A stretch of 64,000 nt of DNA, taken from assembly GCA_016124315.1 (NCBI GenBank), contig WGNW01000024.1:1-64000 (forward strand), in the 5' to 3' direction. Numbering within the stretch: position 1 is the stretch's first letter; every line of letters starts with the position of its first letter. This document shows, in pieces, positions 8,625 to 16,430 of this stretch. The DNA is from Alphaproteobacteria bacterium. GTDB taxonomy: Bacteria; Pseudomonadota; Alphaproteobacteria; SMXS01. The notes under the pieces were generated by a model, which searched no databases, was not told the origin of the DNA, and saw only the letters and a program-made list of their open reading frames with translations. The position numbers were made by a program, and so were the translations under genes.

Positions 8625-11132
8625 ATGACCTTGAAGCGTTACATGCAAGCCGGACTCGTGCGCGTGGTGCAGGCGGTCGTGCTCGCGGCGCCTGTCGCCG
8701 TGCTGTTGCACGGTCCGGTCCTGGCGGAGCCCGCGCCCAGACCTGTGCTCAAGGTGGAGCAGGTCACTGTCACCGCGCGCAAGCGCGAGGAGTCGGAACA
8801 GACCGTGCCGATCGCCATGACGGCCATCTCCACCCAACTCAAGATTGCCGACGTGCGCGACATCCGCGACCTGGTCGCGTTCACGCCGAACGTGCGGATC
8901 GACGAGAATCCGCAGCGCGCCAACGCCGCCAGCATCACCATCCGCGGCATCAGCCCGTCGCGCACCGACGACAACTCGATCGACTCGCCGATCGGCGTGC
9001 TGATCGACGGCATCTACCTGGGCTCGCTGCCGGGCCAGGTGATCGAGAACTTCGACGTCGAACGGATCGAAATCCTGCGCGGCCCGCAGGGCACGCTGTT
9101 CGGGCGCAACACGGTCGGCGGCGCGATCAACGTGTTCCGGACCGAGCCCACCGGCGAGTGGGGCGCCAAGGTCCAGTACACCACGGGAAGCTGGAACGAC
9201 CAGGAATTCCGCGGCGTGTTCAACATTCCGATCGTCGAGGGCAAGCTGGCCGCCAAGGCCTATGCCATCATTATCAACCGCGACGGCTACCTGAAGAACA
9301 CCTATCTGAACACGACCCAGCCGCAGCGCGACTACAAGAACTACGGCATCGCGCTCAAGTTCACGCCCACCGACTGGCTGAAGGCGGTGCTGACGGTCGA
9401 GCGGTTCGACGACCGGAGCCAGGGCGGCGCCTATCTGGGCAACTACAACTTCGCCCCGGGTGTGCTGCCGAAGCCGACCAACATCAACGACATCGACGCC
9501 AGCGGCGGCTTCGTCGACTGCTTCCTGCCGGGACTGTTCGGCGGCGAGAACGTGCCCTGCCGCACGTCGCTCGCCATCCCGAAAACGATCAGCGGCAACC
9601 TGCCCAATCCGGGCAAGGTGATCACCGACGCCTACACCCTCAACATGACCGCGGACGTCAGCGATAGCCTGAAACTGGTGTCGGTGACGGGGTACCGGCG
9701 CCAGCACGAGCAGACATCCTACGACTTCGACGGATCGAGCGCCAATTTCATCACCATCACCACCAATGCCCACTACCGGCAGTTCAGCGAGGAACTGCGG
9801 CTGGAGGGAGACTGGGATACCTCGCTCGGCAAGATCTCGCTGGTGACCGGCGGCTACTACTGGGACAGCTATTTCAGCCGCGGCTGGTCGACGGGCGGCG
9901 ACTTCTGGAACACCGTCTCGGCGCTGAGCGGCTACCAGCTTTCGACGGATACCTGGGTCGATCCCTCGCTCGCCACCAAGACCGGGTTCTCCAGCCCCAT
10001 CGCCGCCTGCCTGGCGCCGCGCACCACGCCCGCCCTGCAGGCCGTGTTCGGGCAGGTGGCATGCGATCCGGACGTGACCACTCCCTATGGCCCGGGCGTG
10101 GTGCAGAAGCTGTACGAGACCCAGGGCACCAAGTCGGTGGCGTTCTTCGCACATGCGGATTGGGAGTTCTATCCCCAGTTCACGCTCACCGCCGGTCTGC
10201 GCTGGACGTATGAGCGGAAGGCGTTCACCGGCTACCAGTCGTACCTGGCACCGCTCGCCCGCAACGACGTGTTCGACTTCCCGGGCTCGACCGGCCTGTT
10301 GAAGGACAGCTGGCGGCAGCTCACGCCGACCGCCGCGCTGTCGTACCAGATGACCCCGGACGTCATGTTCTACGTGTCGTTCTCCGAAGGCTGGCACTCG
10401 GGCGGCTACTTCGGCGTCAACCAGAACGTCAGCGACTTCAACCGGGTCTACCAGCCGGAGAAGTCCAAGGCCTATGAAGTCGGCATGAAGGGCCAGTTCT
10501 TCGACAACCGCGTGCAGTTGAACATCGACGCGTTCCGGAACGACTTCAAGAACAAGCAGGAATCGGCCATCGCCCTCGATCCCTCGACCAACACGGTCGT
10601 CACGCTGTTCACCAACGTCGGCGGCCTGCGCTACCAGGGCCTGGAAGCGGAACTGCAATGGGTGGTGACCGAGGAACTCAACATCTCGGCCTCTGCTGGC
10701 TACCTCGACGCGAAGTACACCAGCCTGCTCATCGGCTATCCGAACGCGGTCAACGCCAACGTGCCGGTGGTGCAGCAAGCCACCTTCCTCATCCCGCGCA
10801 ACGCGCCGAAGTGGACGGCGGGCGGTCAGGCCACCTACACCGTGCCGGTGGGACCGGGCGAGCTCAGCCTCAGCAGCAGGATCGACTGGGTGAGCGACCA
10901 GTATGGATCGACCGGGGCGGGCCTCTACAACGAGTCCTATACATTCATGAAGGCGCACGTCGATCTTTCGGCGTCGCTCAGCTACGAGTGGAGCAACTAC
11001 AAGGTGACGGTGTTCGGCCGGAACCTGACCAACCACGTCACCGAGACCCCGGCCTACATCGCGACCCTGTTCGCCTCGAGCACCATCACACAGCCGAGGA
11101 GCTGGGGCGTGCAGATCGGCGCCACGTTCTAG
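8625..11132 (+). CDS. TonB-dependent outer membrane receptor
   Basis: This encodes 835 residues. Residues 1-33 are a signal peptide ending near 'LLHGPVLAEP'. The segment 'VEQVTVTARKREESEQ' is the TonB-box region typical of receptors in sphingomonad-like and related alphaproteobacteria. A plug domain follows ('DLVAFTPNVRI', 'ITIRGISPSR', 'IEILRGPQGTLFGRNTVGGA'), then a long beta barrel ending in 'GVQIGATF' with the terminal aromatic residue. Such receptors import large or hydrophobic substrates using TonB energy. The start at 8625 has GGGGAGG upstream. Neighbouring catabolic genes suggest its ligand is their substrate. Terminator 11149-11176 closes the unit. Confidence 0.93.
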   Translation: MTLKRYMQAGLVRVVQAVVLAAPVAVLLHGPVLAEPAPRPVLKVEQVTVTARKREESEQTVPIAMTAISTQLKIADVRDIRDLVAFTPNVRIDENPQRANAASITIRGISPSRTDDNSIDSPIGVLIDGIYLGSLPGQVIENFDVERIEILRGPQGTLFGRNTVGGAINVFRTEPTGEWGAKVQYTTGSWNDQEFRGVFNIPIVEGKLAAKAYAIIINRDGYLKNTYLNTTQPQRDYKNYGIALKFTPTDWLKAVLTVERFDDRSQGGAYLGNYNFAPGVLPKPTNINDIDASGGFVDCFLPGLFGGENVPCRTSLAIPKTISGNLPNPGKVITDAYTLNMTADVSDSLKLVSVTGYRRQHEQTSYDFDGSSANFITITTNAHYRQFSEELRLEGDWDTSLGKISLVTGGYYWDSYFSRGWSTGGDFWNTVSALSGYQLSTDTWVDPSLATKTGFSSPIAACLAPRTTPALQAVFGQVACDPDVTTPYGPGVVQKLYETQGTKSVAFFAHADWEFYPQFTLTAGLRWTYERKAFTGYQSYLAPLARNDVFDFPGSTGLLKDSWRQLTPTAALSYQMTPDVMFYVSFSEGWHSGGYFGVNQNVSDFNRVYQPEKSKAYEVGMKGQFFDNRVQLNIDAFRNDFKNKQESAIALDPSTNTVVTLFTNVGGLRYQGLEAELQWVVTEELNISASAGYLDAKYTSLLIGYPNAVNANVPVVQQATFLIPRNAPKWTAGGQATYTVPVGPGELSLSSRIDWVSDQYGSTGAGLYNESYTFMKAHVDLSASLSYEWSNYKVTVFGRNLTNHVTETPAYIATLFASSTITQPRSWGVQIGATF

Positions 11133-11148
11133 TCATTGGCGAGTCGAA

Positions 11149-11176
11149 AAGCTGGCCGCTCACGGGCGGCCAGCTT
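11149..11176. terminator. Bidirectional terminator hairpin
   Basis: The perfect 11-base inverted repeat AAGCTGGCCGC/GCGGCCAGCTT lies between the convergent TonB receptor and TetR genes. Its AA/TT ends give short U tracts on both strands, so it can end both transcripts. Confidence 0.7.
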
Positions 11177-11227
11177 CATCGTCAGCGGTCGTGGTCACCA
11201 ACCACGGCGCCGGGGAACCGCCGATCG

Positions 11228-11890
11228 CTAGGATTCGGCTTCGCCGGCCATCGCCGGGGCGGCGAACAGGGTATGTTCTATTTGGTGAAAGTTCGGACCC
11301 CGCACGCCGCGCATCAGCGCGCCCAGCACCTCGGCATAGAGATCGTGAATACCCGTGCCGGGCAGGAGCTTGCCGGTCAGGTGAAGCACGATGACGCCGT
11401 GCACGCCGGCCCAGAACATCTGCCAGACCGCCTCCGGCTCCCCCGATAGAATGCCCTCCCTCACCAGGGTTCTGGTGGGCTGGATCATGAGGCGGCGGCA
11501 GCGGGCGACCTGCGCGACGAGGTCGGGATAGGCCTGTTCGTCGGGCTGGGTCAACTCGAACATGATCTTGTAGCAATCGTGCTCCGACAGCGCGAAATCG
11601 AGATAGGCATCTCCCATCACCCGGCCTCGCTCCAGCGGGTCCGAATGCTGCGCCGCCAGATCCTCGAGAAGGTCGGCAAGGCGTTTGAACGCGGCGGCGC
11701 GCACTGCCGCGAAAATGTCTTCCTTGTCCTTGAAGTAGGTGTACGGCGTCATGGGGCTGCAGCCGACGTCGGCCGCGAGACCCCGCATGCTGACACCTTC
11801 ATAGCCCAGTTCGGCGAATCGTCGGGTGGCCGCGGCGCAAAGCCTGTCCCGGAAGGCTTCGATCTCAGCCTCGGTTAGCGCCCTGGGCAC
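11228..11890 (-). CDS. TetR/AcrR-family transcriptional regulator
   Basis: This encodes 220 residues. Residues ~12-58 are the TetR helix-turn-helix domain ('ATRRFAELGYEGVSMRGLAADVGCSPMTPYTYFKDKEDI'). The C-terminal helical domain binds ligand and forms the dimer ('FWAGVHGVIVLHLTGKL' belongs to the WHG-type subgroup). It is probably a repressor of a nearby catabolic or transport gene; the TonB receptor and carotenoid oxygenase share an operator-like motif and are the nearest candidates. The palindrome TGTTTGAAACA just upstream of its start suggests autoregulation. The binding target is inference. Confidence 0.88.
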   Translation of the reverse strand: MPRALTEAEIEAFRDRLCAAATRRFAELGYEGVSMRGLAADVGCSPMTPYTYFKDKEDIFAAVRAAAFKRLADLLEDLAAQHSDPLERGRVMGDAYLDFALSEHDCYKIMFELTQPDEQAYPDLVAQVARCRRLMIQPTRTLVREGILSGEPEAVWQMFWAGVHGVIVLHLTGKLLPGTGIHDLYAEVLGALMRGVRGPNFHQIEHTLFAAPAMAGEAES

Positions 11891-11907
11891 GCCGCGATCT
11901 CCCTTGC

Positions 11908-11918
11908 TGTTTGAAACA
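11908..11918. promoter_or_regulatory. Palindrome TGTTT-G-AAACA before the TetR gene
   Basis: A perfect 5-1-5 inverted repeat lies 17 bases ahead of the TetR start codon, a usual place for an autoregulatory operator. It is short and could occur by chance. Confidence 0.35.
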
Positions 11919-12166
11919 CATAATTAGACCTCGCTCCAGCATTGGGCAACCGTGTCCCGATCAGAGAACATTATGTAGATCCTCGCCCCTTCGCGATCGC
12001 CAATGCCGGTGATCTGCTCCAACCTCGGTGCAAGGGCTGCTGGTGTGCGCGTGCGGAAGAAGGCCGGTCGACCGGCCGCAGTCGCGTCGCCACGTGCCGC
12101 CGGACTTCGCCTATGTCGTCACACCGATCTATGTTCGGGCATTCCAGGAAGCGAGGGCGGACCGCC

Positions 12167-13369
12167 ATGGCATCACCAGCTCGATCCTATCGCGGATTGC
12201 CGCGCGGCATCTGGGCGCTGGGGTTCGTCAGCCTGTTCATGGACGTCTCCTCGGAGATGATCCACGCGCTGCTGCCCGTCTATCTCGTCGCGGTGCTGGG
12301 CATGTCGATGACGACCGTGGGGCTCATCGAGGGCATCGCCGAGGCGGCGGTCATGGTCACCCGCCTGTTTTCCGGGGCGCTGTCCGACTGGCTGGGGCGA
12401 CGGAAGCTGCTGGCCGCCGCCGGTTACGGCCTGGCGGCGTTCACCAAGCCGGTCTTCGCCCTGGCGACCACGGTCGGCTGGTTCGTCGGGGCGCGCTTTC
12501 TCGACCGGGTCGGCAAGGGCATCAGGGGCGCGCCGCGGGACGCCCTGGTGGCCGATCTCGCGCCGCCGGAGCTCAGGGGCGCCAGCTTCGGGCTGCGCCA
12601 GTCGCTCGATACGGTGGGCGCGGCGCTCGGCCCGCTGCTGGCCGTCGGCCTGATGCTGCTGACCGCGAACAGTTTCAGGGTCGTGTTCTGGGTGGCGGTG
12701 CTTCCGGCGATGGTCTCGTTCGCGCTCATCGCCGTCGTCGTGAAGGAGCCCGGGCCGCGCAGGGGCAATGCCGCCGCCCGGGTGCCCCTGAGGCTGGCTG
12801 ACGCACGGCGTCTGCCCGGCGCTTTCTGGGCGGTATCCTCGGTATCGGCGCTGTTTGCGCTGGCACGCTTCAGCGAGGCGTTCCTGGTGCTGCGCGCGCA
12901 GGGCCTGGGGTTGCCGGTGGCGCTGGTGCCGCTTGTGCTGGTGGTGATGAACGTCGTCTACGCCCTGGCCGCCTATCCGGCCGGCGCGCTGTCCGACCGG
13001 GTGGGGAGGCACGGCGTGGTCTTGGCCGGCGTGGTGGTGCTGATCGCGGCGGACATGCTGCTGGCGTTCGCCGGCGGCACCGCGGCGGTCCTTGTCGGCG
13101 TCGCGCTCTGGGGCCTGCACATGGGATTGACGCAGGGCCTCTTCGCCTCGTTGATTGCCGACGCCGCGCCGGCGGAGCTGAGGGGAACGGCGTTCGGCAT
13201 CTACAGCCTGGTGGGGGGCGTCGCCATCCTGGCCGCCAGCGTGCTGGCCGGAATGCTGTGGGACCTGTACGGCGCGCGGACGACGTTCCTCGCCGGTGCC
13301 GTGTTCACGGCGCTGACGCTGGGCGGCCTGGTGCTGGTCTGGCGGAAGACGCGACAGGCGCTGCACTGA
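12167..13369 (+). CDS. MFS transporter (12 TM)
   Basis: This encodes 400 residues with about 12 hydrophobic segments. The opening 'GLPRGIWALGFVSLFMDVSSEMIHALLPVYL' and the loop 'GALSDWLGRRKLL' with a second copy 'GALSDRVGRHGVV' are major facilitator marks; the 'MDVSSEM' start is typical of a broad drug- or metal-linked efflux subgroup. Substrate unknown. The open frame extends upstream to 11942, but that part is arginine-rich and unlike protein; the ATG at 12167 is where the family normally begins, with GCGAGGGCGGACCGCC ahead of it. Confidence 0.87.
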   Translation: MASPARSYRGLPRGIWALGFVSLFMDVSSEMIHALLPVYLVAVLGMSMTTVGLIEGIAEAAVMVTRLFSGALSDWLGRRKLLAAAGYGLAAFTKPVFALATTVGWFVGARFLDRVGKGIRGAPRDALVADLAPPELRGASFGLRQSLDTVGAALGPLLAVGLMLLTANSFRVVFWVAVLPAMVSFALIAVVVKEPGPRRGNAAARVPLRLADARRLPGAFWAVSSVSALFALARFSEAFLVLRAQGLGLPVALVPLVLVVMNVVYALAAYPAGALSDRVGRHGVVLAGVVVLIAADMLLAFAGGTAAVLVGVALWGLHMGLTQGLFASLIADAAPAELRGTAFGIYSLVGGVAILAASVLAGMLWDLYGARTTFLAGAVFTALTLGGLVLVWRKTRQALH

Positions 13370-13459
13370 GGTCTTCGCGCCCGCCGCGTTGGGCCCGGCG
13401 GCGGTTGTTCGCGGGGTGGCGAATGCTATGGTGACGGTGATCAGGCGGAGAACGGTTTC

Positions 13460-14251
13460 ATGGACAAGCGCGCGGCATTGCGGCGGATGATCGGGGAGGC
13501 GCGGTGCGTCGTGGTCTTCACCGGCGCCGGGGTGAGCACGGAATCGGGCATCCCGGACTTCCGCAGCCCGGGCGGCTACTGGACGAAGAACAAGCCGATC
13601 CAGTTCCAGGACTACATGCGCTCGCCCGAGGTGCGCGAGGAGGTCTGGCGGCGCAAGTTCGACTCCGACGGCACCTTCGAGAACGCCCGGCCCAACAAGG
13701 GGCACATGGCGATCGCCAAGCTGGTGCGCTCGGGGAAGGCCAGCCACGTCATCACCCAGAACGTCGACAACCTGCACCAGGCGTCGGGCATTCCGGCCGA
13801 CAGGATCATCGAGCTGCACGGCAATGCCAGCTACGCGGTCTGCCTGATGTGCCGGACCCGCTACGAGATCGAGCCGCTGCGCCGGGCCTATCTGGAGCGC
13901 GGCGACTATCCGTCCTGCGGCTGCGGCGGCGTGGTGAAGACCGCGACCATCTCGTTCGGCCAGGCCATGCCTGAGGACGAGATGATCCGCGCCCGCGACG
14001 CGACGCTGGACTGCGACCTGTTCCTGTCCGTTGGCTCGTCGCTGGTGGTCTATCCGGCGGCGGGCTTCCCGATGATGGCGCGGGAGGCCGGCGCCGGGCT
14101 GGTGATCCTTAACCGCGATCCCACCGACCTGGACGGGCTGGCCGACCTGGTGATCAACGACGAGATCGGCCCGGCCCTGTCCGAGGTGGTCGGACTGACC
14201 AACGCCGAAGCCAGCCCGGAGACGGCCGGCCAGAGGAGGGGAACCGTCTAG
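13460..14251 (+). CDS. Sir2-family NAD-dependent protein deacylase
   Basis: This encodes 263 residues. The NAD-binding Rossmann motif GAGVSTESGIPDFR is at 22-35, 'TQNVDNLH' at 99-106 and the catalytic His is His120 in 'ELHGNA'. A structural zinc site is formed by Cys128, Cys131, Cys153 and Cys155. Further family marks are 'GSSLVVYPAAGFP' and 'ILNRDPTDLDGLADL'. Sirtuins remove acyl groups from lysines at the expense of NAD, for example controlling acetyl-CoA synthetase. The gene's last four bases overlap the end of the convergent tspO-like gene. Confidence 0.93.
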   Translation: MDKRAALRRMIGEARCVVVFTGAGVSTESGIPDFRSPGGYWTKNKPIQFQDYMRSPEVREEVWRRKFDSDGTFENARPNKGHMAIAKLVRSGKASHVITQNVDNLHQASGIPADRIIELHGNASYAVCLMCRTRYEIEPLRRAYLERGDYPSCGCGGVVKTATISFGQAMPEDEMIRARDATLDCDLFLSVGSSLVVYPAAGFPMMAREAGAGLVILNRDPTDLDGLADLVINDEIGPALSEVVGLTNAEASPETAGQRRGTV

Positions 14252-14700
14252 TTCAGGCGCCAGAGGGCGGCGTTCAGCAGCGTGGCGAAGACGACCCACA
14301 GGGCGTAGGGGGCGAACAGCAGGGCCGCCGGCCTGTCGCGGCGCCATGCCGCGGCGATGACGCCCAGGGTCGCCGCCAGCAGCAGTACGATCACGACGAG
14401 CGCCAGGCCGATGCGGTGGGCCGCGAAGAACACCGGCGACCAGAGGAAGTTGAGCGCGAGCTGGCCCCACCACAGGGCCATGGCCACGCTCCCCGGAGCG
14501 GCGCGCCACAGGCGCCAGCCCGCGGCGCCGATCAGCACGTAGAGCACCGTCCAGACCGGGGCGAACACCCAGGGCGGCGGGTTGAAGGCGGGCTTGGCCA
14601 AGCCGGCATACCAGGCGCCGGGCGCCGTGAGCACGCCGATCACGAGGCCGCCGCCCACCGTCAGCGCGAAGAATCCCGCGAGCGCCGCCTTGCGTGTCAT
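14248..14700 (-). CDS. tspO: TspO/MBR-family membrane protein
   Basis: This encodes 150 residues with five hydrophobic helices. The family signature is clear: 'WYAGLAKPAFNPPPWVFAPVWTVLY' followed by 'WWGQLALNFLWSPVFF' and 'ALLFAPYALWVVFATLLN'. TspO proteins bind porphyrins and affect tetrapyrrole or stress responses, located in the outer or inner membrane depending on species. The start at 14700 ('MTRKAAL') fits the family; the frame upstream to 14790 is unlikely. Its stop overlaps the sirtuin stop by four bases. Confidence 0.9.
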   Translation of the reverse strand: MTRKAALAGFFALTVGGGLVIGVLTAPGAWYAGLAKPAFNPPPWVFAPVWTVLYVLIGAAGWRLWRAAPGSVAMALWWGQLALNFLWSPVFFAAHRIGLALVVIVLLLAATLGVIAAAWRRDRPAALLFAPYALWVVFATLLNAALWRLN

Positions 14701-14817
14701 CTGCCGTGCCTTTCCCGTGCCGTGCGCCTGCGCAGGGCCCGCGTGCCCACATGGGGCGTTGCGCGGCCTGCTCAGCATGGTACATGGCAACGGTCAATTC
14801 GGATCAGGGAGAGGACC

Positions 14818-15162
14818 ATGACCGTCATCGTCGCCGGCATTCTGGAATTCGAGCCGGGCACCACCGAGGAGATGATCCAGAGCGCCCGCCAGCACATCGA
14901 GGGCGCCTACACGGAGAAGGGCTGCGTGCACTATGCGTGGACCACCGACCCGCTCAACCCCGGGCGCGTCTACGTGTTCGAGGAATGGGACGCCCAGGAG
15001 GATCTGGCCGCCCATCTGGACGACCACTGGTACGCCGACATGCGCGACCACCTGGGCAAGAGCGGCCTGAAGAGCGCCGCCGTCAAGAAGTACCGGGTGG
15101 ACAAGTCCGAGCCGGTCTACGACGAGACCGGCAAGGCGCGGGCCGACTTCTTCACCCCCTGA
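14818..15162 (+). CDS. Antibiotic biosynthesis monooxygenase (ABM) domain protein
   Basis: This encodes 114 residues in one ABM/EthD-like ferredoxin fold. Features are 'GILEFEPGTTEEMIQSARQH', 'EKGCVHYAW' and 'VYVFEEWDAQEDLAAHLDD', which match small cofactor-free quinol oxygenases such as YgiN. It may oxidise a quinol-type compound or protect against one. The start has GGGAGAGGACC ahead. The gene converges with the VOC gene. Confidence 0.85.
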   Translation: MTVIVAGILEFEPGTTEEMIQSARQHIEGAYTEKGCVHYAWTTDPLNPGRVYVFEEWDAQEDLAAHLDDHWYADMRDHLGKSGLKSAAVKKYRVDKSEPVYDETGKARADFFTP

Positions 15163-15186
15163 GCCGGCAAGAGGCGCGGCCCGGGC

Positions 15187-15810
15187 TCAGGCCTGGGCCA
15201 CCCGCTCGCGGCCGGGCACGCGGGTCACCTCCCACGTGTCCATGCCCTCGCCGGGGCCGCCCGGGCCGTAGAAGATCTTCAGCTCCTCGTCGATGAAGCG
15301 CACCGGCCGCGTGCCGTCGTAACGGTCGGTGTAGTACTTCACCATGGTGAACATCCGCCGGTGGCGCTCCACCGTGCTCATCAGCTGGATGATCGGCCAG
15401 GGGTTGCCCGGCTTCTTGATGTAGCAGTCCAGCTGGTTGAAGCGCTGCAGGACCTCGAAGTCCTCGCCCAGCCGCTTGAGCCGGGCCAGTTCGTCGTCGA
15501 TGTTGTCGACCCACACGGCCACGTGCTGCAGGCCACCCTGCGGATGGTCTTTCAGGAAGTCCTTGTAGACCGACGGGCCCTCGTTGTGGTGGCAGATCAG
15601 CTCGAACTGGTGCTCGCCCGAATAGGTGAAGGCGGCGGTGATGTTGAAGGTGTACTCCTCGCCTCGGTAGGTGCAGTTGCCGCCCACCACGTCGAACCGG
15701 TCGCGGATGAAGAACGGCCCGACGCCGATCGAGGTGAAGTAGGGCAGCGCCGCGCGCACGTCGGGCACCACGTAGCCCTCCTGGATGATCGGCCCGAGAA
15801 TCCGGCTCAT
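15187..15810 (-). CDS. VOC (glyoxalase/dioxygenase superfamily) protein
   Basis: This encodes 207 residues. Paired beta-alpha-beta-beta-beta modules typical of the vicinal oxygen chelate fold are seen in 'EGYVVPDVRAALPYFTSIGVGPFF' and 'GGLQHVAVWVDNIDDELARL'. Possible metal ligands are His132-type residues in 'QHVAVW' and an acidic residue in 'IIQLMST'. Members include glyoxalase I, methylmalonyl-CoA epimerase and extradiol dioxygenases; the substrate here is unknown. The start at 15810 follows GGGAGGACACGAC. Confidence 0.82.
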   Translation of the reverse strand: MSRILGPIIQEGYVVPDVRAALPYFTSIGVGPFFIRDRFDVVGGNCTYRGEEYTFNITAAFTYSGEHQFELICHHNEGPSVYKDFLKDHPQGGLQHVAVWVDNIDDELARLKRLGEDFEVLQRFNQLDCYIKKPGNPWPIIQLMSTVERHRRMFTMVKYYTDRYDGTRPVRFIDEELKIFYGPGGPGEGMDTWEVTRVPGRERVAQA

Positions 15811-15902
15811 GTCGTGTCCTCCCATTGGTTCGTCGAGGAGAATGCCCGGTACGCGCCGCGCGACCAACAAAAATCACGCGTGCATCTTTAGGCGGCGGCC
15901 GT

Positions 15903-16220
15903 TCAGAGCCGCTCCAGCGACGCTTTCAGCCGGTCCGCGTGGCGGCTCATGTCGAGGCGTGTCCGGTCGCCGAAGCGCTCGAGCCGCCGGTAGACCATGG
16001 CGAGCCGGCGGTTGCCTTTCAGCGTGTCGCGGTGGCGGGCGAAGAAGTCCCCGTAGAGCGGATCACCGGGGTTCTCAGTGAAAGCGACGGCCGTCGCGGC
16101 ACCGCCCGTTCGACCGCGCTCCGATGCCCATTGCGGCACCGGGACCATTGCGTCGTCGACGCTGCAGGTCACCTCCCAGTGCGCGCCGTTACGCACCAGC
16201 AACGGCGCGCGACCCATCAT
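15903..16220 (-). CDS. Small hypothetical protein
   Basis: This is the C-terminal 105 codons of a long leftward frame, and the only part that reads like a protein: balanced composition, 'HWEVTCSVDDAMVPVPQWASE', then an arginine-rich helical tail 'RHRDTLKGNRRLAMVYRRLERFGD'. It begins at the tandem ATG codons at 16220/16217 with only a weak GGCGGA upstream. It is divergent from the SLC12-type transporter. No family recognised; some chance it is a shadow frame. Confidence 0.5.
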   Translation of the reverse strand: MMGRAPLLVRNGAHWEVTCSVDDAMVPVPQWASERGRTGGAATAVAFTENPGDPLYGDFFARHRDTLKGNRRLAMVYRRLERFGDRTRLDMSRHADRLKASLERL

Positions 16221-16430
16221 CGGGAAAATCCGCCGCACCCGCCTTATGTCGAAGGCAATGGGATGCGCCCGGAGCGACTGTTGGCGGCAGGTCCCGGAGT
16301 GGTCAGGCCCCTGTGCGGAGCCGACGCGGCTTGACGCAAGTACCAGCAGGCCAAGCCCTTTTGGAGCCGGCGGGCGGAGCGTGCTAGCGTCTTGGCCGGA
16401 GGCGCGGAAACGCCGGCAACGGGAGCGGAC

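Noticed and set aside
12173..14797. Long leftward open frame (874 codons) through MFS, sirtuin and TspO-like genes
   Set aside because: It is antisense to well-supported genes, is rich in Arg, Gly, Gln and His, and exists because high GC suppresses stop codons.
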